DNA of 64,000 bases from Microbacterium sp. NIBRBAC000506063. GTDB lineage: Bacteria; Actinomycetota; Actinomycetes; Actinomycetales; Microbacteriaceae. The position numbers and the translations under genes are program-made. Each line of letters begins with the position of its first letter. Positions within the stretch are counted from its first letter, which is position 1. Positions 10,409-17,944 of the stretch are shown here, in pieces. The notes under the pieces were generated by a model. It searched no databases. It worked only from the letters and a program-made list of their open reading frames with translations, and was not told where the DNA came from. The stretch covers positions 1,612,001 through 1,676,000 of the forward strand of contig NZ_CP072876.1 of NCBI RefSeq assembly GCF_017968845.1. Direction: 5' to 3'.

Positions 10409-10881
10409 GTGGACGATCGGATGCCGGTGACGACGGCGGCGCTGCTGGACTCCGCCCGCGCGCGCCTGGCCGGCGCACCCCAGGAGGGCCTGGGCCGCGA
10501 GCGGGCGTCGCGCTGGCGCGGCACGCGGATCGTCCCCGCCGGGACGGCGTGGCACCTGGGCGTGCTGCTGCTCACCGAGGAGCAGGCCTTCGCCACCGCC
10601 GAGGTGCTGCGGGCGGCCGAGCAGGTCCGCCGCGGGTACAGTGCGGAGTCGGCGCGCGCCCGCGCGACGCGTCGGGAGCAGGCGCGGCGGGCGGCTTCGC
10701 CGAGGGGGCGACCGTGCACGTCGGATGGACCGAGATCGACGTCGCCGCGGTCGATGCCGGTGCGGCATCCGGACCCCTGGCGCTCATCGACGGGGTGCCC
10801 TCGGTGAAGTGGAGCGCAGCAGGCGGCTACATGCCCCTGACGGCGTATCTCGACGAGCGTCTCTCGCTCATGGGTCGTTAG
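10409..10881 (+). CDS. Hypothetical protein, frameshifted; 3' end borders an IS element
   Basis: About 157 residues with GTG start at 10409 (an ATG follows at 10421). It reads MPVTTAALLDSARARLAG, TAWHLGVLLLTEEQAFATAEVL, then after one missing G near 10696 GFAEGATVHVGWTEIDV and VPSVKWSAAGGYMPLTAYLDE. I do not recognise the family; there is no membrane segment or signal. Its TAG stop at 10879-10881 lies inside the 6-bp target site duplicated by the IS481 element, so the insertion left the protein intact. Confidence 0.6.
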
Positions 10882-10882
10882 C

Positions 10883-11970
10883 TGTAGTTCCCCGACACGT
10901 TGTGAACGGCTGAGGTAGGGCGAAGACCTCCGGGACGATGTGGGTACCACCCTCACATCGGATTCCACGGAGGTCTTCGTGACTCACGCTAACGCGCCTT
11001 TGACGCCGGAGGGGCGTCGTCGTCTTGCTGTTCTCGTCGTTGATCGGAAATGGTCGCTGCGGCGGGCCGCGGAACGATTCCAGTGTTCGCCGGGACGGCG
11101 AAGAAGTGGGCGGACCGGTATCGGGCAGGGCTGCCGCTGACCGATCGCAGCTCGAAGCCGCGCAGGTCCCCGGTCGGCTGCCGCGGAAGACGGAGCGGCG
11201 GATCGTGTCATTGCGGTTCAGCCGCCGATGGGGCCGCACCAGATCGCGTACCACCTGCGGCTGCACCGGTCCACGGTGGGCCGGGTGCTGACCCGCTATG
11301 GCATGCCGCTGCTGGCGCACCTGGACCAGGCCACCGGGCTGCCGGTCCGAAAGCCCAAGCCGAAGCGGTACGAGGTCGCCGCACCCGGTCAGCTGGTGCA
11401 TGTCGACATCAAGAAGCAGGGCCGCATCCCCGATGGCGGCGGGTGGCGTGTCCACGGGAAAGGATCCCCGCAGGATCGGGCTGCCGGCGTCGCCCGGGGC
11501 AGGCAGCCCGGGCGGGAGCGGCGGGCTCCCGCGGCTACCGGTACCTGCATCACGCCGTCGACGACCACTCCCGGGTCGCGTACTCAGAGATCCTCGACGA
11601 CGAGCGCAAGGAGACCGCCGCAGCGTTCTGGACCCGCGCGAACGCCTTCTTCACGAGCCTCGGCGTGACCGTGACCGCGGTGATGACCGACAACGGCGCC
11701 TGCTACCGATCGCACGCGTTCGCTGACGCTCTCGGCGACACCGTCAAGCACAAGTGGACGCGGCCCTACCGGCCACAGACCAACGGGAAGGTCGAACGCT
11801 TCAACCGCACCTCGCCGCGGAATGGGCCTACGCCGCGCCCTACGCCAGCGAGGACGAGCGAGCCGAAGCCTACGAACGCTGGCTGCATCACTACAATCAC
11901 CACAGACCCCACACCGGCATCGGCGGCCAAACCCCCTCAGCCCGCGTTCACAACCTCACAGGGAAGTACA
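10883..11970. mobile_element. IS481-family insertion sequence with 6-bp target duplication GTTAGC
   Basis: 1088 bp. The left end starts TGTAGTTCCCCGACACG and the reverse complement of the right end starts TGTACTTCCCTGTGAGG; both continue GTTGTGAACG, so the terminal inverted repeats extend over about 27 bp with few mismatches. Direct repeats GTTAGC flank it at 10877-10882 and 11971-11976. It carries one DDE transposase gene. The target lies in the overlapping stop codons of two convergent genes. Confidence 0.9.
10922..10978 (+). promoter_or_regulatory. Hairpin that buries the transposase ribosome binding site
   Basis: GAAGACCTCCG (10922-10932) pairs perfectly with CGGAGGTCTTC (10968-10978), and an inner stem GATGTG/CACATC (10937, 10954) closes the loop. 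The right arm holds the GGAGG ribosome binding site and ends one base before the GTG start at 10979. Transcripts entering from outside would fold this stem and block translation. Confidence 0.6.
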
Positions 11971-11975
11971 GTTAG
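10979..11975 (+). CDS. IS481-family transposase, about five frame breaks
   Basis: About 330 residues after repair. The order is an N-terminal helix-turn-helix (LTPEGRRRLAVLVVD, SLRRAAERFQCSPGTAKKWADRY), then HQIAYHLRLHRSTVGRVLTRYG, then the integrase core. The DDE residues are in LVHVDIKK, MTDNGACY and GKVERFNRT. It cuts and pastes the element through the terminal repeats. Missing bases lie near 11093, 11178, 11229, 11497 and 11813, all in G/C runs. The frame leaves the element: its stop TAG (11973-11975) comes from the target duplication, not from IS DNA. GGAGG before GTG 10979 fixes the start. Confidence 0.85.
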
Positions 11976-12692
11976 CGGCCCGCGACGAGCTCGGCGAAGC
12001 GGGCGAGGAGGTGCGCGGGCTCGGTGACGGATGCCGCGAGCACCTCGCCCTGCACACGCGTGAACTCCTCGGGGTCGAAGTACCCCTTGGTGCGGTAGTA
12101 GCTCATCCGGTCGGCGAAGTCGCGGGGCGTCGGCTCGGGTGGAACTGCGTCGCCCACAGGCGGGTTCCCGCACGGTAGGCCTGCACGGGGCAGGTCTCGC
12201 TCGCGGCGAGCAGCACGGCGCCCTCCGGGGCGGCGCGCGAGGCCTCCTTGTGCGCGGCGAAGGCGTGGAAGCCCGGAACCGAGGGGCCGAAGAGCGGATC
12301 GGATGCCGCGGCATCCGTGGTCGAGACCCACACCGCGCTCGCGGGCTCGGGGTGCTCGAGGGTGACCGAGCCGCCGAGCATGCGCGTGACGACGCCGATG
12401 CCGTAGCAGGTGAAGAGGGCGGCGGGGCGTTCCTCGAGCGCCGCGCGGGCGAGCCGCTCGAGGTCGCTCTCGACCCGGCGCTGAAGATCGGAGGGCGCGG
12501 CGTCGGTCACGTTGAACGGCGAGCCGCCGACCAGGACGCCGCGATAGCGATCGAGGATCCCTTCGGTGAGGGGCGTGGTCAGCAGGTCATGGCGATCGAG
12601 CTGCCCGACGCCCAGCGCATGGCGGAAGGACGCGTGCTCTGCGGATGCGGCGCCCTCCTCGGGCGGACGCACACGTAGAGCAGCGGGGTCAT
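11972..12692 (-). CDS. Class I glutamine amidotransferase-like protein, two frame breaks
   Basis: About 240 residues. It starts MTPLLYVCVRPEEGAASAEHASFRHALG once a C is restored near 12664, and a second C is missing near 12137. The nucleophile cysteine is in ALFTCYGIGVV and the catalytic histidine in WATQFHPEPTPRDF, as in GMP-synthase-type amidotransferases that release ammonia from glutamine. No synthetase partner is adjacent; stand-alone members of this type are common and of unknown acceptor. The TAA stop at 11972-11974 lies within the IS target duplication. Confidence 0.8.
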
Positions 12693-12708
12693 CCGACGAT
12701 CCTACTGA

Positions 12709-12935
12709 GCGCTCGTGCTGCGCACGAGCGCAACCCGGTCGTTGAGCGAGAGCGGCGCAGCCGATCGAGCGCCGTACTGAGCAAGCGAAGCGCGTCGAAG
12801 TGGCGAAACGCCCCGGCGTCGATCGCGGACGCGTCGAGGCGCCTCGTCTCGCGGCGCTCGCTCAACGACCGGTGGTGAACCCCCGCGCACCCCCGGTCGT
12901 TGAGCGAAGCCCGAGAGGGCGTAGTCGAAACGGTC
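12709..12935. repeat. Intergenic repeat block (hairpin plus CGGTCGTTGAGCG repeats)
   Basis: The 303-bp gap 12693-12995 holds no gene. It begins with a hairpin GCGCTCGTGC-TGC-GCACGAGCGC (12709-12731), followed by CGGTCGTTGAGCG...GAAACGCC; this whole 104-bp stretch has a near-identical copy at 46366-46468. Further on, GCTCGCTCAACGACCGG (about 12857) faces CCCGGTCGTTGAGCG (about 12894), an inverted pair of the same repeat family. Confidence 0.75.
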
Positions 12936-12995
12936 GAAGAACGCGCGCCCGGAGGGCGCGTCAAGACACCGAGGGCGGTCAACGATCGGCGAAGA

Positions 12996-13403
12996 TCAGG
13001 CCTGGTTGATGCGCAGGAGGTTGCCGGAGGGGTCGCGCACCGCCGCGTCGCGCACCCCGTAGTCCTGATCGATCGGCTCCTGCACGATGTCGGCGCCGCC
13101 GGCGGCGAGCTTCTCGAAGAGCGCGTCGAGGTCGTCGGAGGCGAGGGTGATCGCCCCGTAGCTCCCCTTGGCGATGAGCTCGAGGATCGTGCGACGCTCC
13201 TCGTCGGTGATGCCCGGGTCGGCGGCCGGCGGATGCAGCACGATCGAGGTTTCGGGGTTCCCCGCCGGGGCGACGGTGATCCACCGCATCCCCTCGTATC
13301 CGACGTCGTTGAGCACCTCGAAGCCCAGGAGATCCCGGTAGAAGGCCAGCGTGGCATCCGGGTCGGTCTGGGGAAGGAAGGCGTGGTGGATGGTGATGGT
13401 CAT
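12996..13403 (-). CDS. VOC (glyoxalase-fold) family protein
   Basis: Intact, 135 residues. It has the two beta-alpha-beta-beta-beta modules of the vicinal-oxygen-chelate fold: TITIHHAFLPQTDPDATLAFYRDLLGFEV, then YGAITLASDDLDALFEKLAAGGADIVQEP and YGVRDAAVRDPSGNLLRINQA. Metal-ligand positions (H near the N-terminus, final E) are not all obvious, so dioxygenase, lyase or resistance roles cannot be separated. Its start overlaps the repaired stop of the AraC gene as ATGA, so the two form a coupled unit. Confidence 0.82.
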   Translation of the reverse strand: MTITIHHAFLPQTDPDATLAFYRDLLGFEVLNDVGYEGMRWITVAPAGNPETSIVLHPPAADPGITDEERRTILELIAKGSYGAITLASDDLDALFEKLAAGGADIVQEPIDQDYGVRDAAVRDPSGNLLRINQA

Positions 13404-13884
13404 GTGCGGCTCCTGATGGGGCGGACACCTGTTTGACCATGCAGCGCGGGATGGCTGCCGGCGCGGTGTCGGGGTGGTTTCGGTAGACGCTCGGCGGAAC
13501 GCCGACCAGCTCGGTGAAGCGGGTGCTGAAGGTGCCCAGCGACGAGAACCCCACCGCGAAGCAGATCTCGGTCACGCTCAGGTCGCCGCGGCGCAGCAGG
13601 GTCATCGCCCGCTCGATGCGGCGGGTCATGAGGTAGGAGTACGGCGACTCGCGGTAGGCCTCCTTGAAGCGCCGGCTGAGGTGGCCGGCCGACATGTGCA
13701 CCCCGCGGGCGAGCGCCTCGACGTCCAGCGGCTGGGCGTACTCGCGGTCGATGCGGTCGCGCACCCGGCGCAGAGCGGCGAGCTCTCGCAGTCGCGCATC
13801 GTCGGAGGCCGCTCTCACCTGCCCGATCGTGCCATCTGCGCGCGTGCGTGTCCAGAGGGTCGGCGAGCGGCGGCTGAGACACAT
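13400..13884 (-). CDS. AraC family transcriptional regulator, frameshifted at the C-terminus
   Basis: About 160 residues, mostly a double helix-turn-helix domain: LRRVRDRIDREYAQPLDVEALARGVHMSAGHLSRRFKEAYRESPYSYL, then the second helix-turn-helix in LSVTEICFAVGFSSLGTFSTRFTELVGVPPSVYR. It has no separate effector domain. One C is missing from the CCCC run near 13419; after repair the protein ends IRSRT with its TGA overlapping the VOC start codon by the ATGA arrangement, which supports the repair. It probably regulates the VOC gene and itself. Confidence 0.85.
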
Positions 13885-13890
13885 CGGGAG

Positions 13891-14322
13891 CTAGGAGATC
13901 GCCTTCTCCAGCACCGCGGCCAGCTGCGCCTCCACCTCGTCGTTCCAGGCGGTGATCGCGAAGCTCACCGGCCACAGCACGCCGTCGTCGAGGTTCGCGG
14001 CGTCGTTGAAGCCGACCGTCGCATAGCGCGCCTCGAACTTCGCCGCGCCCTGGAAGAAGGTGACGACCTTGCCGTCGCGAGCGTAGGCGGGCATGCTGTA
14101 CCAGGTCTTGGGCATGAGGTCGGGGGCGACCCGGCTCACCAGCGCGTGGAAGCCCTCGGCGAGGACGCGGTCGGCGTCCGGCATCTCGGCGACCTTCTCC
14201 AGGAGGGCCTTCTCGCCGGCGGCGCGGTTCTTCTCCAGTTTCGCGGCCTCGCGCAGCTCCTTCGCGCGCTCCTTCATCGCGGCCTTCTCGAAATCGCTGA
14301 ATCCGTCGTTCTTGTCTGCCAT
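13891..14322 (-). CDS. DUF1801 / YdhG-like protein
   Basis: Intact, 143 residues. The N-terminal third is a charged helix (FEKAAMKERAKELREAAKLEKN); the remainder is the DUF1801 alpha-beta fold with LMPKTWYSMPAYARDGKVVTFFQ and VGFNDAANLDDGVLWPVSFAI. Members are small cytoplasmic proteins, some suggested to act as iron chaperones, but their role is not established. It stands alone upstream of the AraC-VOC pair. Confidence 0.75.
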   Translation of the reverse strand: MADKNDGFSDFEKAAMKERAKELREAAKLEKNRAAGEKALLEKVAEMPDADRVLAEGFHALVSRVAPDLMPKTWYSMPAYARDGKVVTFFQGAAKFEARYATVGFNDAANLDDGVLWPVSFAITAWNDEVEAQLAAVLEKAIS

Positions 14323-14434
14323 GGGGTGTGCTCCTTGTCTGTGGTGCTCTTCACACTACGCAGACCCCCTGAGGGGCACTTCTCGATTCCTGATCGATGT
14401 CGGATGCCGCAATTCGTGAGGCGGCTCGCATCGC

Positions 14435-14550
14435 CGGTCTCACTCGTTGCGGGTGGGGTCGACCAGATCCCGCACCAACTGAGACCGCCGCATCTGCGAG
14501 TCTCACTTGTCGTGGGTGATCGTGATCGGAGGTCGCCACAACTGAGACCG
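14435..14550. repeat. Two adjacent GGTCTCAC...TGAGACC hairpin units
   Basis: The unit at 14435-14487 (CGGTCTCACTCGTTGCGGG ... CCAACTGAGACCG) is followed by a diverged unit at about 14499-14550 (AGTCTCACTTGTCGTGGG ... CCACAACTGAGACCG). Each is a long imperfect hairpin of 50-55 bp with conserved ends and a variable middle. A third copy is at 4586-4638. They lie between two genes on the minus strand. Confidence 0.6.
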
Positions 14551-14584
14551 CCGGACTCCAGAAGGCGGGCGGCGTGGTGAGGTC

Positions 14585-15306
14585 TCAGCGGGAGGAGTTG
14601 CTCGTGCGCCCGCGCACGATGCCGACGAAGGTGTCCACATCCGGCGTCGTGCGCTCGCGCGGCCAGGCGAGCGCGACCGTCGAGACCGGGCCGCCGCGCA
14701 GGGGCGGTACTCGGCGTCCTTGCCGTGATGCAGACGCGCGAGCGACATGGGCACGACCACGATGCCGATTCCGGATGCGGCGGTGGCCACGGCATCCGCC
14801 GTCGCCTCCAGCGGGGCAAACCGGGGCGCAAGAGTGCCGGGGATGTCGAGGTCGCCGAGCACATGGTCCTGCGGCACGATGAGGGTCTCTCCGGCGAGGT
14901 CGTCGGCGGTGAGCTCGTCGGCGGCGAGCAGGTGGGAGTCGGCGGATGCCACCACCACCGCGATCTCGTCGTACAGGGTGATCACGTGCAGGCCCTCGTC
15001 GTCGAGCGGGAGTCGCACGATCGCCGCATCGACGGCATCCGATGTCAGGGACTCCCGCTGCGTCGCGAAGGCGAGGGGGACGAGCTCGAGCGGGACATGC
15101 GGCATCCGCTCCTTCCACGTGTCGATCCACTTGCCGGGCGTCGCCCCGGGGACGACGCCGAGCCGGAAGGTGCGCGGATCCTCGGGGGAGGGCCGGGGCG
15201 ACGGCGAAGGCGTGCGCTTCGGTGCAGGCCGCTTCTTCTTCGTCGCCGGGGTCGGCTTGCGGACAGGGCGCGCCGAAGGCCGCCCGGTCGCACGTCGCTT
15301 CGCCAT
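14585..15306 (-). CDS. LysR substrate-binding-domain protein lacking the DNA-binding domain, frameshifted
   Basis: About 240 residues. The first 45 are rich in lysine, arginine, proline and serine (KKKRPAPKRTPSPSPRPSP) instead of a helix-turn-helix. The remainder is the periplasmic-binding-like effector domain of LysR regulators: FRLGVVPGATPGKWIDTWKE, LELVPLAFATQRESLTSDAVDAAIVRLP, GETLIVPQDHVLGDL and TAASGIGIVVVPMSLARLHHG. One C is missing from the CCCC run near 14700. It may sense a metabolite, with the basic tail binding nucleic acid non-specifically; this is inference. Confidence 0.75.
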
Positions 15307-15342
15307 GGGCTCAGCCTAATCGGCGCCCCGTCGCCGCGAGGC

Positions 15343-15750
15343 TCAGGCGGCCAGCCAGAGACCCTTCGGGTCGGTGGCCACCGCGGTCCCCGCGGGGATG
15401 GTCTCGTCGTCGCCGATGCGGGCGCCGCGGGCGATGCGTGCCCCGGCGCCGACGGTCGTGCGCACGCCGATCTGCGCGCGGTCGCCGATGCGGGCGCCCG
15501 GTCCGATGTGGGCGTGCGCGTCGAGGCGCACGTCTTCGCCGATGAGGGCATCGGGTTCGATCCAGGCGCCGCGGGCGACGTGCGCTCCGGCGCCCACACG
15601 GGCTCCGGGCTCCACATATGCCCCCACGGCGATATACGCCTTCGGATGCACCTTCGCGCCGTGCGCGACGAGTCCGCGGCCATTGACGTGCTTGCGGTAG
15701 CGCAGCACGGCTCCCTGGTCGTCTTCGATGTCGACGTAGTTCTTGCCCAC
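15343..15750 (-). CDS. Left-handed beta-helix (hexapeptide repeat) protein
   Basis: Intact, 135 residues, almost entirely hexapeptide repeats (AYIAVGAYVEPGARVGAGAHV, ARIGDRAQIGVRTTVGAGARI). Each coil has an aliphatic residue followed by small residues, giving about five coils of a left-handed beta-helix. The N-terminus (MGKNYVDIEDDQGAVLRYR) has no transferase loop or acceptor motif. Such proteins usually trimerise; without a catalytic histidine region an acyltransferase role is doubtful, and a gamma-carbonic-anhydrase-like or structural role is possible. Confidence 0.72.
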   Translation of the reverse strand: MGKNYVDIEDDQGAVLRYRKHVNGRGLVAHGAKVHPKAYIAVGAYVEPGARVGAGAHVARGAWIEPDALIGEDVRLDAHAHIGPGARIGDRAQIGVRTTVGAGARIARGARIGDDETIPAGTAVATDPKGLWLAA

Positions 15751-15828
15751 AAGTACCTCCTGTCCGGATCACCCGGATATAGAGACAACCGAGGCGCCCC
15801 TCGATTCATTCCCGGGCGTCGACACACG

Positions 15829-16602
15829 TCAGTTCTGGCAGCGCGGGCACCAGAAGGTGACGCGTTCGCGCGTGGGATCGGCGCCGATCTCGCCCCGCAG
15901 GATGAGGGTGCCGCAGCGCCGGCAAGGCTTGCCGGCGCGGCCGTACACCCAGGTGTTCTGCCCGCGACGGCTCACCCCCGTGAAGGTGCGGTCGCCGCGG
16001 TCGCGGTTCGCGCGGATCGTGCGGGCGCCCAGGTCGATGAGCGCCGCCGCGTCGACCTCGGGTGCCGGCGCGGTCGGCAGGATGCCGCGTAAGAACAGGA
16101 GCTCGGCCGCGTACTCGTTCCCGAAGCCGGCGACGTTGCGCTGGTCGAGGAGCGCCACGTGGATGGCACGCGGGTCGGCCGTGACACGGCGAGCGGCCTC
16201 GGCAGGGTCCCAGTCCCCGGCGAGCGGATCCGGGCCGAGATGCGCGATGAGCAGGTGTTCATCGCGCGTGGGGACGAGGTCGACCTCCGAAAGGTCGACC
16301 CCGACTGCCTCGGCGCGGGAGGTCCCGACGATCGCCCGCACGCGGAAGGCCGGATGCCGCCACCGCTCACCGGGCCGATAGACGAACCACGCGCCGTCCA
16401 TGCGCAGGTGGGAATGGAGGGTGAACTCACCGATGCGCAGCAGCAGGTGCTTGCCGCGGGCGGCGCACCCGTGCACCCGCTCGCCGCGCAGGTCCGCTGT
16501 CGCGACTCGCGGCACGCGCAGGTCGAAGCGGGTGACCTCGGCGCCGGCGAGAGCGGCGTCGAGACGCTGCGCGGCGCGGTAGACGGTGTCGCCCTCAGGC
16601 AT
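15829..16602 (-). CDS. nei: Fpg/Nei family DNA glycosylase (endonuclease VIII-like)
   Basis: Intact, 257 residues. It starts MPEGDTVYRAAQ: Pro2 and Glu3 are the catalytic residues of the Fpg/Nei family after methionine removal. The helix-two-turn-helix region (LLDQRNVAGFGNEYAAELLF) and a C-terminal zinc finger with CRRC and CPRC pairs (about 16 residues between) are present. It excises oxidised bases and nicks the abasic site. Its start overlaps the end of the EI24 gene by 8 bp. In actinobacteria Nei2-type genes often lie next to an Lhr helicase; here the two are separated by EI24 and a toxin-antitoxin pair. Confidence 0.9.
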   Translation of the reverse strand: MPEGDTVYRAAQRLDAALAGAEVTRFDLRVPRVATADLRGERVHGCAARGKHLLLRIGEFTLHSHLRMDGAWFVYRPGERWRHPAFRVRAIVGTSRAEAVGVDLSEVDLVPTRDEHLLIAHLGPDPLAGDWDPAEAARRVTADPRAIHVALLDQRNVAGFGNEYAAELLFLRGILPTAPAPEVDAAALIDLGARTIRANRDRGDRTFTGVSRRGQNTWVYGRAGKPCRRCGTLILRGEIGADPTRERVTFWCPRCQN

Positions 16603-17362
16603 CGGCGTTCGGCGCCTCTGCCGGAGACGCGTCCGCACCATCGATCAGCGAGCGGGCGAGCAGCGTGGAGCCCGCGACGGCAGCCGGCATCGTGAACAGC
16701 GCGCCGAGGGGCACCATGAAGCACAGCTGCGTGGCGACGCCGAAGCCGAGCACACGGGCGCGTGAGGCGGCGAGGGTGCGGGAGCGCTCCTCACGGTCGA
16801 TCGCGCGGGCGTCGAACGACCGCCCGGAGAGCTCGCGGGCGAGGAGCTTCCCGGAGAGCAGCACACCGGTCACCGCCCCGATCGCTCCGCCGATCACGGG
16901 GATGAGACCGATCAGCAGCACGACGACGGCGTTGCGCGCGCCGAAGACGACCAGGCGCAGGCTCTCGCCGAGGGACGCCCGGAATCCGCTGCCACGCCCC
17001 TCGGGGACTCCGCCGAGGTCGGTCTCGACGGCCTTCCAGATGCGGTCGTAGAACGGGCTGCCGATCGCGAGCGCGAGCGCGGTGAAGATCGCGACCGCGA
17101 GCGCCGCGACGGCGATGAAGAGCACGACGCCGATCGCACCGCGCAGCAGCATCCGCCACGGCGTGTCCCACCCGTCGGCGAAGGGCGTCAGCCAGCCGGT
17201 GATCGGGCCGAGCGCGAAGCCGTAGGGGATGAGCGCGGCGGCGATGATCGCCATCGCGATGAGCGCCGGGATGAGGCCGAGAACCATGAGCCCGGGGCGG
17301 GTGCGCCACAGGCCGAAGCCGCGCAGCAGCATCCGCACGCCCGTGAAGAACTCAGCGATCAA
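16595..17362 (-). CDS. EI24/CysZ-like integral membrane protein
   Basis: Intact, 255 residues with about four long hydrophobic segments (LMVLGLIPALIAMAIIAAAL, IGVVLFIAVAALAVAIFTAL, AVVVLLIGLIPVIGGAIGAV, VATQLCFMVPLGALFTMPAA). The family text GSPFYDRIWKAVE is typical of the EI24/CysZ domain; CysZ is a sulfate permease in some bacteria, but the actinobacterial members are not assigned. The start is TTG at 17362, overlapping the toxin stop; a GTG and an ATG a few codons inside are alternatives. The gene overlaps nei downstream. Confidence 0.78.
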   Translation of the reverse strand: MIAEFFTGVRMLLRGFGLWRTRPGLMVLGLIPALIAMAIIAAALIPYGFALGPITGWLTPFADGWDTPWRMLLRGAIGVVLFIAVAALAVAIFTALALAIGSPFYDRIWKAVETDLGGVPEGRGSGFRASLGESLRLVVFGARNAVVVLLIGLIPVIGGAIGAVTGVLLSGKLLARELSGRSFDARAIDREERSRTLAASRARVLGFGVATQLCFMVPLGALFTMPAAVAGSTLLARSLIDGADASPAEAPNADA

Positions 17363-17625
17363 TAGTGGTACCGCGCTTGCAGGATCGTGATGAGATCATC
17401 ATCGGCGACGTACACGAGGCGGTTCGCCTCGTCGATGCGCCGCGACCAGGCGCCGGCGAGAGCATGCTTCAGCCGTTCGGGTTTGCCGATGCCTTCGAAG
17501 GGGTCGTCTCTCAGGACGTCGGCGATCAGGAGATTGATGCGCTTGAGCGTGCGACGATCCTGCGTCTGCCAGTACAGATAGTCCTCCCATGCCTCAGAGG
17601 TCCACGCGAGACGGCGAGGGGTCAT
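17359..17625 (-). CDS. yoeB: Txe/YoeB family toxin (ribosome-dependent mRNA interferase)
   Basis: 88 residues, the usual YoeB length. It shows LAWTSEAWEDYLYWQTQDRR, PFEGIGKPERLKH and WSRRIDEANRLVYVADD, and ends RYHY. By alignment with E. coli YoeB the catalytic Glu (in GKPE), Arg (in WSRRI) and the C-terminal His-Tyr are all present, so the toxin should be active. It cuts mRNA in the ribosomal A site. Its ATG overlaps the antitoxin stop as ATGA, the normal order antitoxin then toxin. Confidence 0.93.
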   Translation of the reverse strand: MTPRRLAWTSEAWEDYLYWQTQDRRTLKRINLLIADVLRDDPFEGIGKPERLKHALAGAWSRRIDEANRLVYVADDDLITILQARYHY

Positions 17626-17869
17626 TCGTCGAGCAGGTCGTGTGCGGTGGTGTTGCCCGCACGGACGGCCTCCATCGCTGAAAGGAGTCGACGTGCGTTC
17701 TTGGGGAGCGCAGCAGATAGCTGGTCTCCACGAGCGAGTCGTACTCGTCCTTCGACATCAGAACGGCTGAGCCGCGCCGGGAAGTGATCTCCACCTCGGT
17801 GTGATCGAGGTTGACGCGTTCGATCAGTCCGAAGAGATCGCGTCGTGCTTCGCTTGTCGTGATTGCCAT
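17622..17869 (-). CDS. yefM: YefM/Phd family antitoxin, frameshifted
   Basis: About 83 residues. The N-terminal DNA-binding Phd/YefM fold reads MAITTSEARRDLFGLIERVNLDHTEVEITS, RRGSAVLMSKDEYDSLVETSYLL. A missing C in the CCCC run near 17702 separates it from the toxin-neutralising tail (KNARRLLSAMEAVRAGNT). The conserved YLLRSP region sits at the break. If the break were real the tail that blocks YoeB would be lost while an intact toxin follows, which argues for a sequencing error. It likely represses its own promoter. Confidence 0.88.
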
Positions 17870-17944
17870 GCCGGGACCCTCCTTGTACCAGATATGGTAC
17901 CACTGTGTCCGAGTCGGATGGGCGCCTCATGTCGGTAGCGCCGG

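Noticed and set aside
10883..11970. Compound transposon or genomic island around the IS
   Set aside because: There is a single element with a simple target duplication, and flanking genes are ordinary chromosomal ones.
12709..12935. CRISPR-like array
   Set aside because: Copies are irregularly spaced, inverted relative to each other and have no spacers or cas genes; they belong to a dispersed intergenic repeat family.
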